Notes: generated from the sequence alone by a model not told the origin. DNA of 64,000 nucleotides from Shewanella sp. Isolate11 (GCF_022398315.1 NZ_JAKEVF010000002.1:186477-250476), one strand, 5' to 3'. Shown: positions 27,654 to 37,132, numbered from the stretch's first letter. Numbers and translations: made by a program.

Positions 27654-28148
27654 ATGCTTGATTTATTACCTGATCTGTTTGATCACTATCACTCTCAATT
27701 ATCTTTGTTAACTCCCCATTATCGTCAATATGGCCTGAAGCGTATTTTTTGGGGAGAGGTTGTTACGGTTAAATGTTTTGAAGATAACTCCAAAGTTAAA
27801 CAAATATTGGCTCAGCCTGGTCAGGGTAAAGTGTTAGTTGTCGACGGTGGCGGTTCCAATCGACGTGCATTGTTAGGGGATATGATAGCCCAAAGTGCAG
27901 TGGACAATGGTTGGAGCGGTATAGTGATTAATGGATATGTGAGGGACGTTGCCGCATTAAGCCAAATGCCTATAGGTATTCAGGCATTAGGAGCTAATCC
28001 CATTAAAACAGAAAAGCGCGATCTCGGGGATGTCAATGTCACGTTAGAGATAGACCGCGTTATAATTAACCCTGGTATGATGCTTTACGCCGATGATAAT
28101 GGAATCGCGTTATCAGCATCAAAATTAGATATTTCTCAAATGTGTTAA
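27654..28148 (+). CDS. RraA-like protein
   Basis: 164 residues from the ATG at 27654, which follows a CGGAGG site. The RraA/aldolase-like fold is shown by GEVVTVKCFEDNSKVKQIL, GKVLVVDGGGSNRRALLGD and the following GIVINGYVRDVAALSQMPIG. E. coli RraA inhibits RNase E. However, the segment GYVRD keeps an Arg-Asp pair that belongs to the metal site of HMG aldolases, where E. coli RraA (from memory) has Arg-Gln. Either a regulator of RNase E or a small decarboxylase/aldolase is therefore possible. The N terminus differs from true RraA. Confidence 0.85.
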   Translation: MLDLLPDLFDHYHSQLSLLTPHYRQYGLKRIFWGEVVTVKCFEDNSKVKQILAQPGQGKVLVVDGGGSNRRALLGDMIAQSAVDNGWSGIVINGYVRDVAALSQMPIGIQALGANPIKTEKRDLGDVNVTLEIDRVIINPGMMLYADDNGIALSASKLDISQMC

Positions 28149-28187
28149 TCGCTTCACGCTTGCTAATCACACCAGATGGAACCTGTT

Positions 28188-30020
28188 ATGAAATTTATTA
28201 AATGGTCAATTGCAGTTGTCGTTTCTCTGTTTATTTTATTGATTGCGTATTTAACGTTAATTTTTGATTTAAATGACTTTAAACCTCAAATTATCGATGC
28301 AGTAAAGCAACAAACAGGCAGAGATTTTTCGATAGAACAAGATTTGAGTTGGACGTTTTTCCCTAGCATAGGCATAGCACTTGGGGATATTAAACTGGCG
28401 AACCCTAAGGGTTTTAAACATCCCGAAATGCTGAGCGTTAAGGGCGTGGTTGCTGAGGTTGCTTTAATGCCTTTGTTGAGTAAAGAGGTGGAGGTATCAC
28501 AGCTTAATCTTGATGGTTTAACCCTCAACTTAGACAGTTACAGCGATGGCCGCTCTAGTTTCGATGGATTAACTTCAAGTGAACCGACAAAAGTGCAGAC
28601 TCAAACTGACACCGCAAGTTCTGTTGATGGTTCAGTGCAATTAAGCAGCTTAAATGTTGGTGGTGTTGCCATTACTAATACCCAAATCAATCTTTTCGAT
28701 GAGGCTACGGGTCAAACACAAACCTTTACCCTTGAAGAGCTGCTGTTAGGCGAGTTTTCATTAGATAAGTTAGCGACATTTTCATATAAATTCAGCGCGA
28801 ATTTACCTGACTTAACGGTGTTAAGTGAAGGAGAGGGAAAAATTAAAGTTGCTTCTTCTCTTAAACAGATCAGCATTAATGATTTTATTATTAACAATCA
28901 GCTGAACGGGCAAGCAATTCCTAATCAACAGCTGACTAACAGTCTCAAATTAACTGTCGAGGTGAATACGGAAACGCAGCAGCTTGTGACTAAAATTGAT
29001 GATTTAGCCGTTGAAGATATCAAAGCGTCTGGTGAGGTGAAGGTCAGTTACGGTAACAAGATCCCTGCTATTGTAGCTTCAATGAACTTTGGCGATATTA
29101 ATCTGGATAAATGGATACCAAAGTCGGCTGAAACTGCAGATAAACCAGCAACTGAAAAGACAAAGTCACCAGAGCAAGAACCTGATTTATCAGCATTAAA
29201 AACCATAGATCTCAATTTAGCACTCACTGCTAAGTCGATTAACGTCGATAAGATAAAAACGACAAATTGGGATATGGTGTTAACCATCAAAAATGGCATC
29301 TTAGATTTGAATAAATTGTCGGCCAACCTTTACCAAGGTCAGCTAATGACTAAAGCGAAATTAGATGGCAGACAGAAAGTGGCAAGTTATAGCTTTAATA
29401 CTGATATCAGCGGGATCCAGGTTCGTCCATTGTTAATCGATGTTGCCGAAGTTGATCTGCTAGCGGGGAAAACCAAGTTCAGTGTTTCCGGCTCAGGTAA
29501 AAGTTTAATTACCGACAATATCAAACGTAATCTGCTGGCTAAAGGACAGTTTGAAGTTGCAGATGGTGCTCTCTATGGTGTCAACATTCCACAAATGATC
29601 CGTGATGCTCAAGCTAAGTTGAGCGGTGATTTAAACGCAGCTTCTAGTGGTGAAAAGAAAACGGACTTCACCAGTTTGACGGGGAGTTTTACGATGGCGA
29701 AAGGGGAAGTTAACAATCCCGATCTTGCCATGGCCTCACCACTGTTACGCCTAGGTGGTAAGGGCGGGGTGAATATCATCACCGAAGCGATTGATTATAA
29801 ATTGACGACTACTCTTGTTGGCTCGTTAGAAGGTCAGGGCGGGAGTGGTAAAGATGCACTTAAAGGAGTCGATATTCCATTTGCCATTACGGGTTCTATG
29901 TCTGAACCTAAATTCGCACTCGATACTGCGGCGTTATTTGATGCCAAATTAAAGCAAGAAACCGATAAAGCAAAAGATAAACTTAAAGATAAGCTGTTTA
30001 AAAATCTAGGGGGTTTTTAG
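28188..30020 (+). CDS. asmA: AsmA family protein
   Basis: 610 residues from the ATG at 28188 (an in-frame ATG four codons earlier is possible). One N-terminal membrane anchor (about residues 5-27) is followed by a large periplasmic beta-rich region. The AsmA N-terminal signature LNDFKPQIIDAVKQQTGRDF is near residues 30-49 and the C-terminal AsmA repeat is near 400-580. AsmA-like proteins are anchored in the inner membrane, span the periplasm and are implicated in lipid transport to the outer membrane. The tail (about 585-610) is Lys/Asp-rich. It is followed by a lipoprotein gene overlapping by one base. Confidence 0.9.
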   Translation: MKFIKWSIAVVVSLFILLIAYLTLIFDLNDFKPQIIDAVKQQTGRDFSIEQDLSWTFFPSIGIALGDIKLANPKGFKHPEMLSVKGVVAEVALMPLLSKEVEVSQLNLDGLTLNLDSYSDGRSSFDGLTSSEPTKVQTQTDTASSVDGSVQLSSLNVGGVAITNTQINLFDEATGQTQTFTLEELLLGEFSLDKLATFSYKFSANLPDLTVLSEGEGKIKVASSLKQISINDFIINNQLNGQAIPNQQLTNSLKLTVEVNTETQQLVTKIDDLAVEDIKASGEVKVSYGNKIPAIVASMNFGDINLDKWIPKSAETADKPATEKTKSPEQEPDLSALKTIDLNLALTAKSINVDKIKTTNWDMVLTIKNGILDLNKLSANLYQGQLMTKAKLDGRQKVASYSFNTDISGIQVRPLLIDVAEVDLLAGKTKFSVSGSGKSLITDNIKRNLLAKGQFEVADGALYGVNIPQMIRDAQAKLSGDLNAASSGEKKTDFTSLTGSFTMAKGEVNNPDLAMASPLLRLGGKGGVNIITEAIDYKLTTTLVGSLEGQGGSGKDALKGVDIPFAITGSMSEPKFALDTAALFDAKLKQETDKAKDKLKDKLFKNLGGF

Positions 30021-30676
30021 TGATAAGGATTTCTGCGCTAGGGGTAGCATTGTTTGTTACCGCTTGTAGTCATGGAGAAACCAAAGAAGTGGTAACCACT
30101 GCTGAGAAGCCTGTTGCGGCTAATGTTGTCTCAAGCAGTGAGCTTGATAAAAAGGCATCATCGCCAATGGCTTCAGGTTCTGTACAGTTTGTGGAGTTCA
30201 AGCAACAAAATGGTGAAACCATTGCCATTGTGAAGGGGCGTCAGCCTGTGACTACAGAACCAAGACAACCAAAGGGAGATGCTCTGATGGGAGATAGCAT
30301 TTTTGTGGGGGAGCTGACCACAGAGCCTTCTGCTAAAGGCTTAACCGTGCGTTTAACTATCACTAACCCGCAACCCCATGGAGTATCGGTTCAGTATCGC
30401 TCAGGAATGACCGCTGACTTGTGGTTAGTCGATAGTCGCGGCGCGCGTTTATGGGCATGGTCGAGTGAGATGATGTTTACTCAAGCACTGCGTAATATGA
30501 TTATTGCTGCGGATAAAACCTTTACGGTGACTTTTGTCATTCCGCAAGCGGTATTAAACAAGACTTCTCAAGGTACTATGATGCAGGCTAAATATGCTGG
30601 GATAGCATTAGAGAGTCATCAGCCAGCGATGGCCGATATTATCGCGCCGCTTCCACGGACATTGTCTGCTAAATAG
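30020..30676 (+). CDS. Lipoprotein with BsuPI-like domain
   Basis: 218 residues from a GTG at 30020 whose first base is the last base of the asmA stop codon. A lipoprotein signal is present, VIRISALGVALFVTAC with lipobox VTAC (Cys 16). After a linker, the region from about residue 95 to 175 resembles the BsuPI domain, an Ig-like fold: LTVRLTITNPQPHGVSVQYR and then ADLWLVDSRGARLWAWS. The domain was named from a Bacillus protease inhibitor, but in Gram-negatives its role is unclear. Tight coupling to asmA suggests an envelope function. Confidence 0.75.
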   Translation: MIRISALGVALFVTACSHGETKEVVTTAEKPVAANVVSSSELDKKASSPMASGSVQFVEFKQQNGETIAIVKGRQPVTTEPRQPKGDALMGDSIFVGELTTEPSAKGLTVRLTITNPQPHGVSVQYRSGMTADLWLVDSRGARLWAWSSEMMFTQALRNMIIAADKTFTVTFVIPQAVLNKTSQGTMMQAKYAGIALESHQPAMADIIAPLPRTLSAK

Positions 30677-30686
30677 CTAAAAGTAA

Positions 30687-30727
30687 AAAAGCCGAAAGTA
30701 GCTTTAAAGCTACTTTCGGCTTTTTTT
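30687..30727. terminator. Bidirectional terminator between BsuPI lipoprotein and mltD
   Basis: A perfect 30-base palindrome at 30691-30720 (GCCGAAAGTAGCTTT and its complement) is flanked by A6 on the left and T8 on the right. It lies between convergent genes and fits both. Confidence 0.93.
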
Positions 30728-30744
30728 AGCGATATCAGCTGAAA

Positions 30745-32280
30745 CTAAACGCTGGATTTAGTCACATCGACATACAAGGTTAATTTCTGACCCGGCTTTA
30801 AATATTTTTGTCCCGCCAAGCTATTCCACTGGATTAATTGATTGACACTGACGCTAAATTTATTAGCAATTTTTGCCAGTGAATCACCACGTCTAACAGT
30901 GTAATTAACGGTACGAGTGATGGCATTACTGTTTTGCTCAGTTTTTTGCCATACGACTAACTTTTGTCCCAGACGCAAGGTGTCTCTAGGTGCCATACCG
31001 TTCCATTTTGCCAGGCTGGATACTTTGACCTTGTATTGCTTAGCAATTTTCCAAAGCGAGTCTCCACTTTGAACGACATGTTGCAGCTTGTGTCCCTTGC
31101 CATTACTTTGGCGTTGTAATAAGCGCTGCTCTGCGGAAAGCAGATACTTAGAAGGATCTTTTGATGAAATGGGGATCAATAAGTATTTACCAGCCACAAT
31201 CACATTCTTATCCATGCCATTGACGGCGCGTAGTGCTGAAGGGGTGGTATGAAAACGTCTGGCTATTACCCCTAAGTTATCACCGTATTTAATCTTATAG
31301 CGCTGCCATTTCAAGCGTTCTTGTGGATCGCTATTGGCTAATGCTGTTTCAAACTGAGGCGCCTTATCTATCGGCAGAACCAACTTATGCGGCCCTTCGG
31401 GAGCCGTGGCCCATTGGTTGAACCCTGGATTGAGTGCATGTAATTCCGTGAGTTTCATTCCCGCTAATTCAGCGGCAACAGCGAGATCAATTTGACTGCC
31501 AATATCGATGACTTTTAGCTGAGGCTGGTTATCGATAGGGTACAGCTCAATTCCATATTCTTTCGCGTGTTTTATGACATCGGCTAATGCCAGCAACTGT
31601 GGCACATATCTCTGAGTTTCTTTAGGCAGGCTCAGTGACCAAAAATCAGTGTTAATGCCTTTCTCTTGGTTGCGTTTTACTGCATTTAACACACGGCCTT
31701 CACCTGTGTTGTAAGCTGCCATTGCATACAACCAGTTGTTGTGTGTTTTTTGATACAGGTATTGCATCATATCCAGTGCAGCCGATGTTGCAGCAGGCAC
31801 ATCTCTGCGGCCGTCATACCACCAGTTCATTTCTAGGCCAAAGTGTTTAGCCATGGGCGCGGTGAACTGCCATAAACCTGATGCAGCGCCGTGGGAGTAG
31901 GCAAAGGGATCGAATGAACTTTCAACTATCGGTAGTAGCGCCAGTTCGATGGGCAAGCCACGCTTTTCAATTTCTTCGACAATAAGATACATAAATGGTT
32001 GTGCGCGTTCAGAGACTCGAGCAAGGTGACGTGGGTGCTTGAGGTACCAGTCTCGATATTGATTGACTAACTTTTGATCAGGCACCGGTAGTGTCAGTCC
32101 TAAACGAATACGTTGCCATACATCTGTGATTACAACAGGTTGTTCAACTGGCTCTGGTGCTACAACGGGCAGGATCGGCGGTTCAACTTTTGGTGGTGGC
32201 GTTGTCGTTTGCTCGCTTATAGATTGGCAACCGACAAGCAGGGATAAGCTCCCAACCATCAGCATAAGTGGTAATCGCAT
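30745..32280 (-). CDS. mltD: Membrane-bound lytic murein transglycosylase D
   Basis: 511-residue outer-membrane lipoprotein, with lipobox LLVGC (Cys 18). The SLT domain has its catalytic Glu in LLPIVESSFDPFAYS, then GAASGLWQFTAPMAKHFG and MAAYNTGEGRVLNAV. Three LysM repeats bind peptidoglycan: near residues 330-370 (YKIKYGDNLGVIARRFH), 400-443 (VVQSGDSLWKIAKQYKV) and 455-502 (YTVRRGDSLAKIANKF). First of the conserved block mltD-gloB-yafS-rnhA-dnaQ, also found in E. coli. Confidence 0.96.
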   Translation of the reverse strand: MRLPLMLMVGSLSLLVGCQSISEQTTTPPPKVEPPILPVVAPEPVEQPVVITDVWQRIRLGLTLPVPDQKLVNQYRDWYLKHPRHLARVSERAQPFMYLIVEEIEKRGLPIELALLPIVESSFDPFAYSHGAASGLWQFTAPMAKHFGLEMNWWYDGRRDVPAATSAALDMMQYLYQKTHNNWLYAMAAYNTGEGRVLNAVKRNQEKGINTDFWSLSLPKETQRYVPQLLALADVIKHAKEYGIELYPIDNQPQLKVIDIGSQIDLAVAAELAGMKLTELHALNPGFNQWATAPEGPHKLVLPIDKAPQFETALANSDPQERLKWQRYKIKYGDNLGVIARRFHTTPSALRAVNGMDKNVIVAGKYLLIPISSKDPSKYLLSAEQRLLQRQSNGKGHKLQHVVQSGDSLWKIAKQYKVKVSSLAKWNGMAPRDTLRLGQKLVVWQKTEQNSNAITRTVNYTVRRGDSLAKIANKFSVSVNQLIQWNSLAGQKYLKPGQKLTLYVDVTKSSV

Positions 32281-32367
32281 TATAATTCTTTTCCTTACTT
32301 CAAGGTCCCTCTTACTGGCTCAAATGAGAGTGGGGACTTAAATTAGCCGGATATTGTAAAGGATTTA

Positions 32368-33141
32368 TTAGAAGTTGTCCTTCCATTGCCTTAGAAGCGT
32401 GAAACTGGTTTGTTTATCTGCGATAGGTTGTTGAAAATGGGTGGTGAGTTTTTGCCAAATTGCCGGGCTATCGGCTCTTAGAAAAGGGTTTATCGCGTTT
32501 TCTTGGGCGATTGTGCTTGGTAATGTGGCTTGTTGCTTGGTTCTAAGTTGTTGCACCTTGTAACTGTAAGCTTGTAATTGTGGGTTCTCTGGCTCAACAA
32601 CCAAGGCAAAACGCAGATTAGCCTGAGTATATTCATGAGCGGGGTAAATTTGTGTGGCGCCATCGAGCTGACTCAGCTGGGTTAAAGAATCCAGCATCTG
32701 CTGTGGTGTACCTTCGAATAAACGGCCGCAACCACCACTAAATAATGTATCACCACAAAATAGGTGGCCATCAATGAGATAAGCGATATGCCCTAAGGTA
32801 TGGCCTGGCAAATGGAAAATCTTAACCTCATGTTGCGATAAAGGTAAGGAAATTTTGTCATCACCTACACTGATAGGGTGTGTAATACCGTCAATGGCTT
32901 CATTATCAGGGCCGTAAACGGGTAGCTTATTTTGATACTGCTGCTGTAGCTCTGCAATACCGCCAGTATGATCATAATGATGATGAGTGATTAAAATACC
33001 ATTCAGCTGAATATTAAGTTGTTTTAAGTGTTTAATCACCACTTTAGCGTCACCTGGGTCAACCACGTAATGGGTCTGCTCTAGACTGATGAGCCAAATG
33101 TAGTTGTCATTAAATGCGGGAATGGGCGTGATAGTGAGCAT
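32368..33141 (-). CDS. gloB: Hydroxyacylglutathione hydrolase (glyoxalase II)
   Basis: 257-residue metallo-beta-lactamase-fold enzyme that hydrolyses S-lactoylglutathione to lactate and glutathione. The binuclear metal motif THHHYDHTGG is at residues 52-61. Further metal ligands are in HLPGHTLGHIAYL, GDTLFSGGCGRLFEGT and YPAHEYTQANLRFA. It lies upstream of mltD on the same strand and is divergent from yafS. Confidence 0.97.
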   Translation of the reverse strand: MLTITPIPAFNDNYIWLISLEQTHYVVDPGDAKVVIKHLKQLNIQLNGILITHHHYDHTGGIAELQQQYQNKLPVYGPDNEAIDGITHPISVGDDKISLPLSQHEVKIFHLPGHTLGHIAYLIDGHLFCGDTLFSGGCGRLFEGTPQQMLDSLTQLSQLDGATQIYPAHEYTQANLRFALVVEPENPQLQAYSYKVQQLRTKQQATLPSTIAQENAINPFLRADSPAIWQKLTTHFQQPIADKQTSFTLLRQWKDNF

Positions 33142-33288
33142 GCTGAGAATACCGATGATTTGTGAGCCATAGGGGTTATCAAAATTTTAGTTTACTGATT
33201 GCGACTATTGCTTGTATAGCCTATTCAGGATTTAATAAAACTAACACTAAAGCCTGGCGAATCCTATTCGTAAACGACTGGAGGATGT

Positions 33289-34017
33289 GTGACCATCAAT
33301 GGGACTAAACCACAGCAGTGGCAAGATTTACCCAATGGACTTTGGCTACAAGAAGCGATCGAAGACAAGTTATCGCCTTGGTGGCCTAAAGTTTTTGGTT
33401 ATCACCTACTCAGCATGGGGCCTTTGAGCGCGACACTGGAAAAACCTAACCTGCCTATTGGGCGGGAATTTTCTATGTGTCAGCAGGGAGAGGCTAATTT
33501 CAACGGTAACTACTGCGCTATTCCGTTACAGAATGGGGTGATTGATGGTGTTGTATGCAATTTATTGTTGGATTTCGAACCCGATCCTTATCGAGTTTTA
33601 CGAGAAATAGACAGAGTTCTTATTTCTGGCGGCTATCTGTTTATCATCGGTTTTAATCCACTTAGTCCAGCCTTCATCGGCAAAATGTTACCCAAATACC
33701 AAGATAAGTTACCTTGGTGTGGCCGATTTTTTACTCCTTCACGGGTTAAAGATTGGCTAGGACTTTTAGGTTATCAATTAGTGGGCGATGAACGCTTGGT
33801 TTATCATCATTTAATGCGAGACATTTATGATGAATCCATATGGCAGCAAGCATTGCAAGCCTGGCTTCCAGGAGCTGGGGCTGTTTATGTATTAGTGGCA
33901 CGCAAATTGGAGTCACCTTTAACGCCCCTAGCCGACAAACAGGCTGTGCGTCAGCCTAAATGGTCGACGGCACCGACGGTTGGTAGAGCTGGTAACCTCG
34001 GTTCTCATTGCAAATAA
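33289..34017 (+). CDS. yafS: SAM-dependent methyltransferase, YafS-like
   Basis: 242 residues from a GTG at 33289 behind GGAGG. It is a class I methyltransferase of the Methyltransf_11 type: the post-motif region VICNLLLDFEPDPYRVLREIDRVL-like block (residues about 88-111) and GYLFIIGFNPLSPAFIG are recognisable. The N-terminal glycine-rich SAM loop is hard to see. The substrate is unknown. It lies between gloB (divergent) and rnhA (convergent), as yafS does in E. coli. Confidence 0.85.
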   Translation: MTINGTKPQQWQDLPNGLWLQEAIEDKLSPWWPKVFGYHLLSMGPLSATLEKPNLPIGREFSMCQQGEANFNGNYCAIPLQNGVIDGVVCNLLLDFEPDPYRVLREIDRVLISGGYLFIIGFNPLSPAFIGKMLPKYQDKLPWCGRFFTPSRVKDWLGLLGYQLVGDERLVYHHLMRDIYDESIWQQALQAWLPGAGAVYVLVARKLESPLTPLADKQAVRQPKWSTAPTVGRAGNLGSHCK

Positions 34018-34048
34018 AAGTCATAACTTAGATGTTACCCTCGATAAT

Positions 34049-34531
34049 TTACGGGGTATTATTGGCTTCATAGCCATGATCTACGTCTTGGGGTTTGGCT
34101 TCAGCAGCATGACGGGCAAGGGTATCACAACGTTCGTTTTCGATATGACCGGCATGTCCTTTGACCCAACGCCAGTCAATTTGATGGCCTTGAGTGGCTT
34201 TATCGAGCCTTTGCCAAAGATCGACATTTTTAACCGCCTGCTTAGTCGATGTGAGCCAACCCCGTTTTTTCCAGCCGTGGATCCATTGAGTGATCCCTTG
34301 GCGCATATATTGGCTATCACTGGTGAGAATAATAGTACATGGCTCATGTAAGGCTTCAAGGGCAAGGATGGGAGCCAGTAACTCCATACGATTATTGGTC
34401 GTCAGGGCAAAGCCGCCGGAGAGTTCTTTGAGGTGAGATTTATATTTCATCACCACACCGTAACCACCTGGTCCGGGGTTGCCGAGGCAGGAACCATCGG
34501 TATATATCAAGAGTTGTTTCAGTCCGCTCAT
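34049..34531 (-). CDS. rnhA: Ribonuclease HI
   Basis: 160 residues. It hydrolyses the RNA strand of RNA-DNA hybrids. All four carboxylates of the DEDD site and the catalytic His are present: [47 protein letters not shown] and [18 protein letters not shown]. The ATG at 34531 is taken rather than the TTG directly before it. It is convergent with yafS and divergent from dnaQ. Confidence 0.97.
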   Translation of the reverse strand: MSGLKQLLIYTDGSCLGNPGPGGYGVVMKYKSHLKELSGGFALTTNNRMELLAPILALEALHEPCTIILTSDSQYMRQGITQWIHGWKKRGWLTSTKQAVKNVDLWQRLDKATQGHQIDWRWVKGHAGHIENERCDTLARHAAEAKPQDVDHGYEANNTP

Positions 34532-34597
34532 CAAGTTGTTACCATAGCGAGAATTGATGGCAGTATACCTAATAATTTTTAATCTAAGTGTAATTAC

Positions 34598-35326
34598 ATG
34601 AATATTATCTCAAGTGCCAAACGCCAAGTCATTCTCGATACTGAAACCACAGGTATGAACCAAGGTGCCGGTGCAATATTTTTTGGGCATCGTATTATTG
34701 AGATTGGTTGTGTGGAAGTGGTCAACCGTAAACTTACCGGTCGTCATTATCACGAATATATCAATCCAATGCAGTTAATTGATGAGGAAGCGATTGCCGT
34801 TCATGGTATTACCAATGAGTATGTGGCGGATAAACCTGTATTTTCACAAATAGCGCCATCATTTTTAGCGTTTATCGATGGTGCTGAGATCGTGGCACAT
34901 AACGCTAACTTCGACGTTAGCTTCATGGATCATGAATTCTCCTTGTTACAGCCTAAAGGTCCGAAAACTACTGATATTTGTCAGGTTCTGGATTCTCTTG
35001 AAATAGCCAAGTTTCTTCATCCAGGACAGAAAAATAACCTCGATGCCTTATGTAAGCGTTATGGCATTGATAACTCTCGCCGTGAGTTACACGGGGCTTT
35101 ACTCGATGCTGAGATCTTAGCCGACGTCTATTTAATCATGACCGGCGGACAGACCAAGTTTGAACTGTCTAACGAGAAGCCGGGACAAGAGGGCGGTGGC
35201 ATCCAGCGTATAGATACAAATAAAGTAAATCTTAAAGTGATCGCCGCATCGGCCGATGAATTAACTATGCATGAACAACGATTAGATTTAGTTGAGAAAT
35301 CTGGGCAATGTATCTGGCGAGGATAA
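34598..35326 (+). CDS. dnaQ: DNA polymerase III epsilon subunit
   Basis: 242-residue 3'-5' proofreading exonuclease of the replicative polymerase. Exo motifs are [10 protein letters not shown] (Exo I, near residue 12), [14 protein letters not shown] (Exo II) and [17 protein letters not shown] (Exo III, DEDDh type). The C-terminal tail after about residue 185 carries the alpha-subunit binding region. Divergent from rnhA, as in E. coli. Confidence 0.97.
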   Translation: MNIISSAKRQVILDTETTGMNQGAGAIFFGHRIIEIGCVEVVNRKLTGRHYHEYINPMQLIDEEAIAVHGITNEYVADKPVFSQIAPSFLAFIDGAEIVAHNANFDVSFMDHEFSLLQPKGPKTTDICQVLDSLEIAKFLHPGQKNNLDALCKRYGIDNSRRELHGALLDAEILADVYLIMTGGQTKFELSNEKPGQEGGGIQRIDTNKVNLKVIAASADELTMHEQRLDLVEKSGQCIWRG

Positions 35327-35336
35327 ACGTCACTTT

Positions 35337-36638
35337 ATGAAACTGTGGCTACTGCAAATTTGTCTTGGAGCAATGCTTGCTTGTGCTTGCGTGGACTCGG
35401 TGGCGCAGGTGGTGCCATCTTCTCAGGCTAGCGAGTTAAAGAATCGTTTTCGTATCGATCACATGGTCGATGAGCTAACCCTGTTTGTTCAGCGTGAATA
35501 TGGCAGTGCACCAGTGATTATCGTATTACCCGATGGCAGTAAGTGGTATAGCTCACGTCATCCTGAAAGCGTGAAATGGGTTGATGGTTTAAGCGGCGAC
35601 ATTATCACCATAAACAAACCTATGCCTGGACCTTGGCAGTTACTTGGTCGAGTTGCAACTGGGTCTAGCATCAATAAAGTCTCCACGCTGGATATTTATG
35701 TCGAGCCATTACCTCAGCCTTTATATCAAGGTGAGCGCCTAAAAATCACCGCAAAATTATTGGGTGATGAACAACAAATCCGCATGCCCGGCTTAGATTA
35801 TCTAGTCAATTGGACCGCTAAATTTAACAGTAAACATCAGTCGAGTGATGAAAATTTTGCCGCAGGTAATCTCACTGTGGGCAGCTATAAAGACAATGGT
35901 AAAAAGTTGGATGAAACCCCAAGTGATGGGGTGTTTACTAGTAACATAAATCTGAATCAGCCTTGGGGGCACTATCGGTTTCAAGTGGTAGCTGAAAACG
36001 ATATTTTTAGCCGTGAATTCGATATGGACTTTGAGCTGCAACCTATGCCTATCAGTTTAGATGTTACCGAGGCGGGTGACGAACAAGCGCAGCGTTGGCA
36101 ATTATCGATTGCGGTCGATGAGACACAGCTTAAATTAGCTGAAACCTATTTTGAGTTTGAACTAGTCGGTCCTGCGGGGCTGCAACTAACCATTCCACTG
36201 AATAACCTTAGCAGTAATCAAGTACAATTTAATCTGCCACAAGTGTCTGATTTTGGTAGCTATAGAGTCAAAGGTACTGCTGCGGCAACAACCCAGTCGG
36301 GACGAGAAATTGTATTGACCTTGCCGGAGCAGTATTTCAATTTAGTACAGCCTCCTGAGCCACCACCGACGGCAGAAGAGTTAGCTGCCATCGCTGCTAA
36401 AAAAGCCGCAGCCGAAGAGGCACAGGCTAAACAACAGGCGCTATTTTGGATTGTCTCAATTAATGCCGCGCTGATTTTATTTGGCATCATCGCCTTGTTG
36501 ATTTGGCGCAAACGACAAAACTTACTCAAGTTGCAGGCCGTAACTGCGCAGCGTTTAGCGCAGGAACGCAGTAAGTCTGTCAGTGCCAGTTTAGATGAAA
36601 TCGACCTGACCATGCCCGATGATTTAGACAAGCCGTAA
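35337..36638 (+). CDS. TIGR03503-type periplasmic membrane protein
   Basis: 433 residues from the ATG at 35337, which follows GAGGAT and lies 10 bp after the dnaQ stop. It has a signal peptide (about 1-22, ending in VDSVAQ), a large beta-rich periplasmic part and a TEEL/AAKKAAAEEAQAK-like charged helix. One C-terminal membrane helix (about residues 380-402) precedes a short basic cytoplasmic tail. The layout fits the TIGR03503 family seen downstream of dnaQ in Shewanella and Vibrio relatives. Function is unknown; no enzymatic motif is visible. Confidence 0.75.
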   Translation: MKLWLLQICLGAMLACACVDSVAQVVPSSQASELKNRFRIDHMVDELTLFVQREYGSAPVIIVLPDGSKWYSSRHPESVKWVDGLSGDIITINKPMPGPWQLLGRVATGSSINKVSTLDIYVEPLPQPLYQGERLKITAKLLGDEQQIRMPGLDYLVNWTAKFNSKHQSSDENFAAGNLTVGSYKDNGKKLDETPSDGVFTSNINLNQPWGHYRFQVVAENDIFSREFDMDFELQPMPISLDVTEAGDEQAQRWQLSIAVDETQLKLAETYFEFELVGPAGLQLTIPLNNLSSNQVQFNLPQVSDFGSYRVKGTAAATTQSGREIVLTLPEQYFNLVQPPEPPPTAEELAAIAAKKAAAEEAQAKQQALFWIVSINAALILFGIIALLIWRKRQNLLKLQAVTAQRLAQERSKSVSASLDEIDLTMPDDLDKP

Positions 36639-36709
36639 GAGACCATGAGGCTAAATATGATGAAAGTGGCGTTTTTTTAACTGATTAGTTCGTTTGATTA
36701 AAAAAATTA

Positions 36710-36738
36710 TTGACGGGGCATTTGTGCCTCAGTATTAT
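36710..36738 (+). promoter_or_regulatory. Sigma70 promoter of the tRNA-Asp genes
   Basis: TTGACG at 36710-36715 and TATTAT at 36733-36738 are separated by 17 bp, ending 17 bp before the first tRNA base. Near-consensus hexamers with optimal spacing are typical for a stable-RNA promoter. Confidence 0.75.
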
Positions 36739-36755
36739 CCATCGCAACTTGATGT

Positions 36756-36832
36756 GGAGCGGTAGTTCAGTTGGTTAGAATACCGGCCTGTCACGCCGGG
36801 GGTCGCGGGTTCGAGTCCCGTCCGCTCCGCCA
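36756..36832 (+). tRNA. tRNA-Asp (anticodon GTC), copy 1
   Basis: 77-nt cloverleaf. The acceptor stem GGAGCGG pairs with CCGCTCC, GCCA is encoded at the 3' end, the anticodon GTC is at 36790-36792 and the T-arm carries GGTTCGAGTCC. In E. coli aspV also follows dnaQ. Confidence 0.97.
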
Positions 36833-36890
36833 GTCAAGTACCTAATTTTATAATTGTTTTGTTAAAAATGACGAAATGATTGTCAGTTTA

Positions 36891-36967
36891 GGAGCGGTAG
36901 TTCAGTTGGTTAGAATACCGGCCTGTCACGCCGGGGGTCGCGGGTTCGAGTCCCGTCCGCTCCGCCA
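36891..36967 (+). tRNA. tRNA-Asp (anticodon GTC), copy 2
   Basis: Identical in sequence to copy 1, separated by 58 bp. Anticodon GTC is at 36925-36927, and the 3' GCCA is encoded. Probably co-transcribed from the promoter at 36710, ending at the terminator just downstream. Confidence 0.97.
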
Positions 36968-36972
36968 ACATT

Positions 36973-37005
36973 AAAAAAGCCTCTTCATTTGAAGAGGCTT
37001 TTTTA
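36973..37005 (+). terminator. Terminator of the tRNA-Asp pair
   Basis: AAAAAAGCCTCTTC and its complement close an ATTT loop, and a T-run follows. It starts 5 bp after the second tRNA. Confidence 0.92.
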
Positions 37006-37132
37006 TTGCCTCAAATTCGACTTTTCATTGCAGTCGATTTCACTCTTTTTTTAGATAAAGTTATCGACAACTGTCAGAGTGTCGCGCATGCTGTTAATTG
37101 TAATCTAAGGCATCATATTTAAGGAAAAATAT

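Noticed and set aside
34018..34048. Terminator between yafS and rnhA
   Set aside because: Only a weak CCC/GGG pairing is present with no T-run; not reportable.
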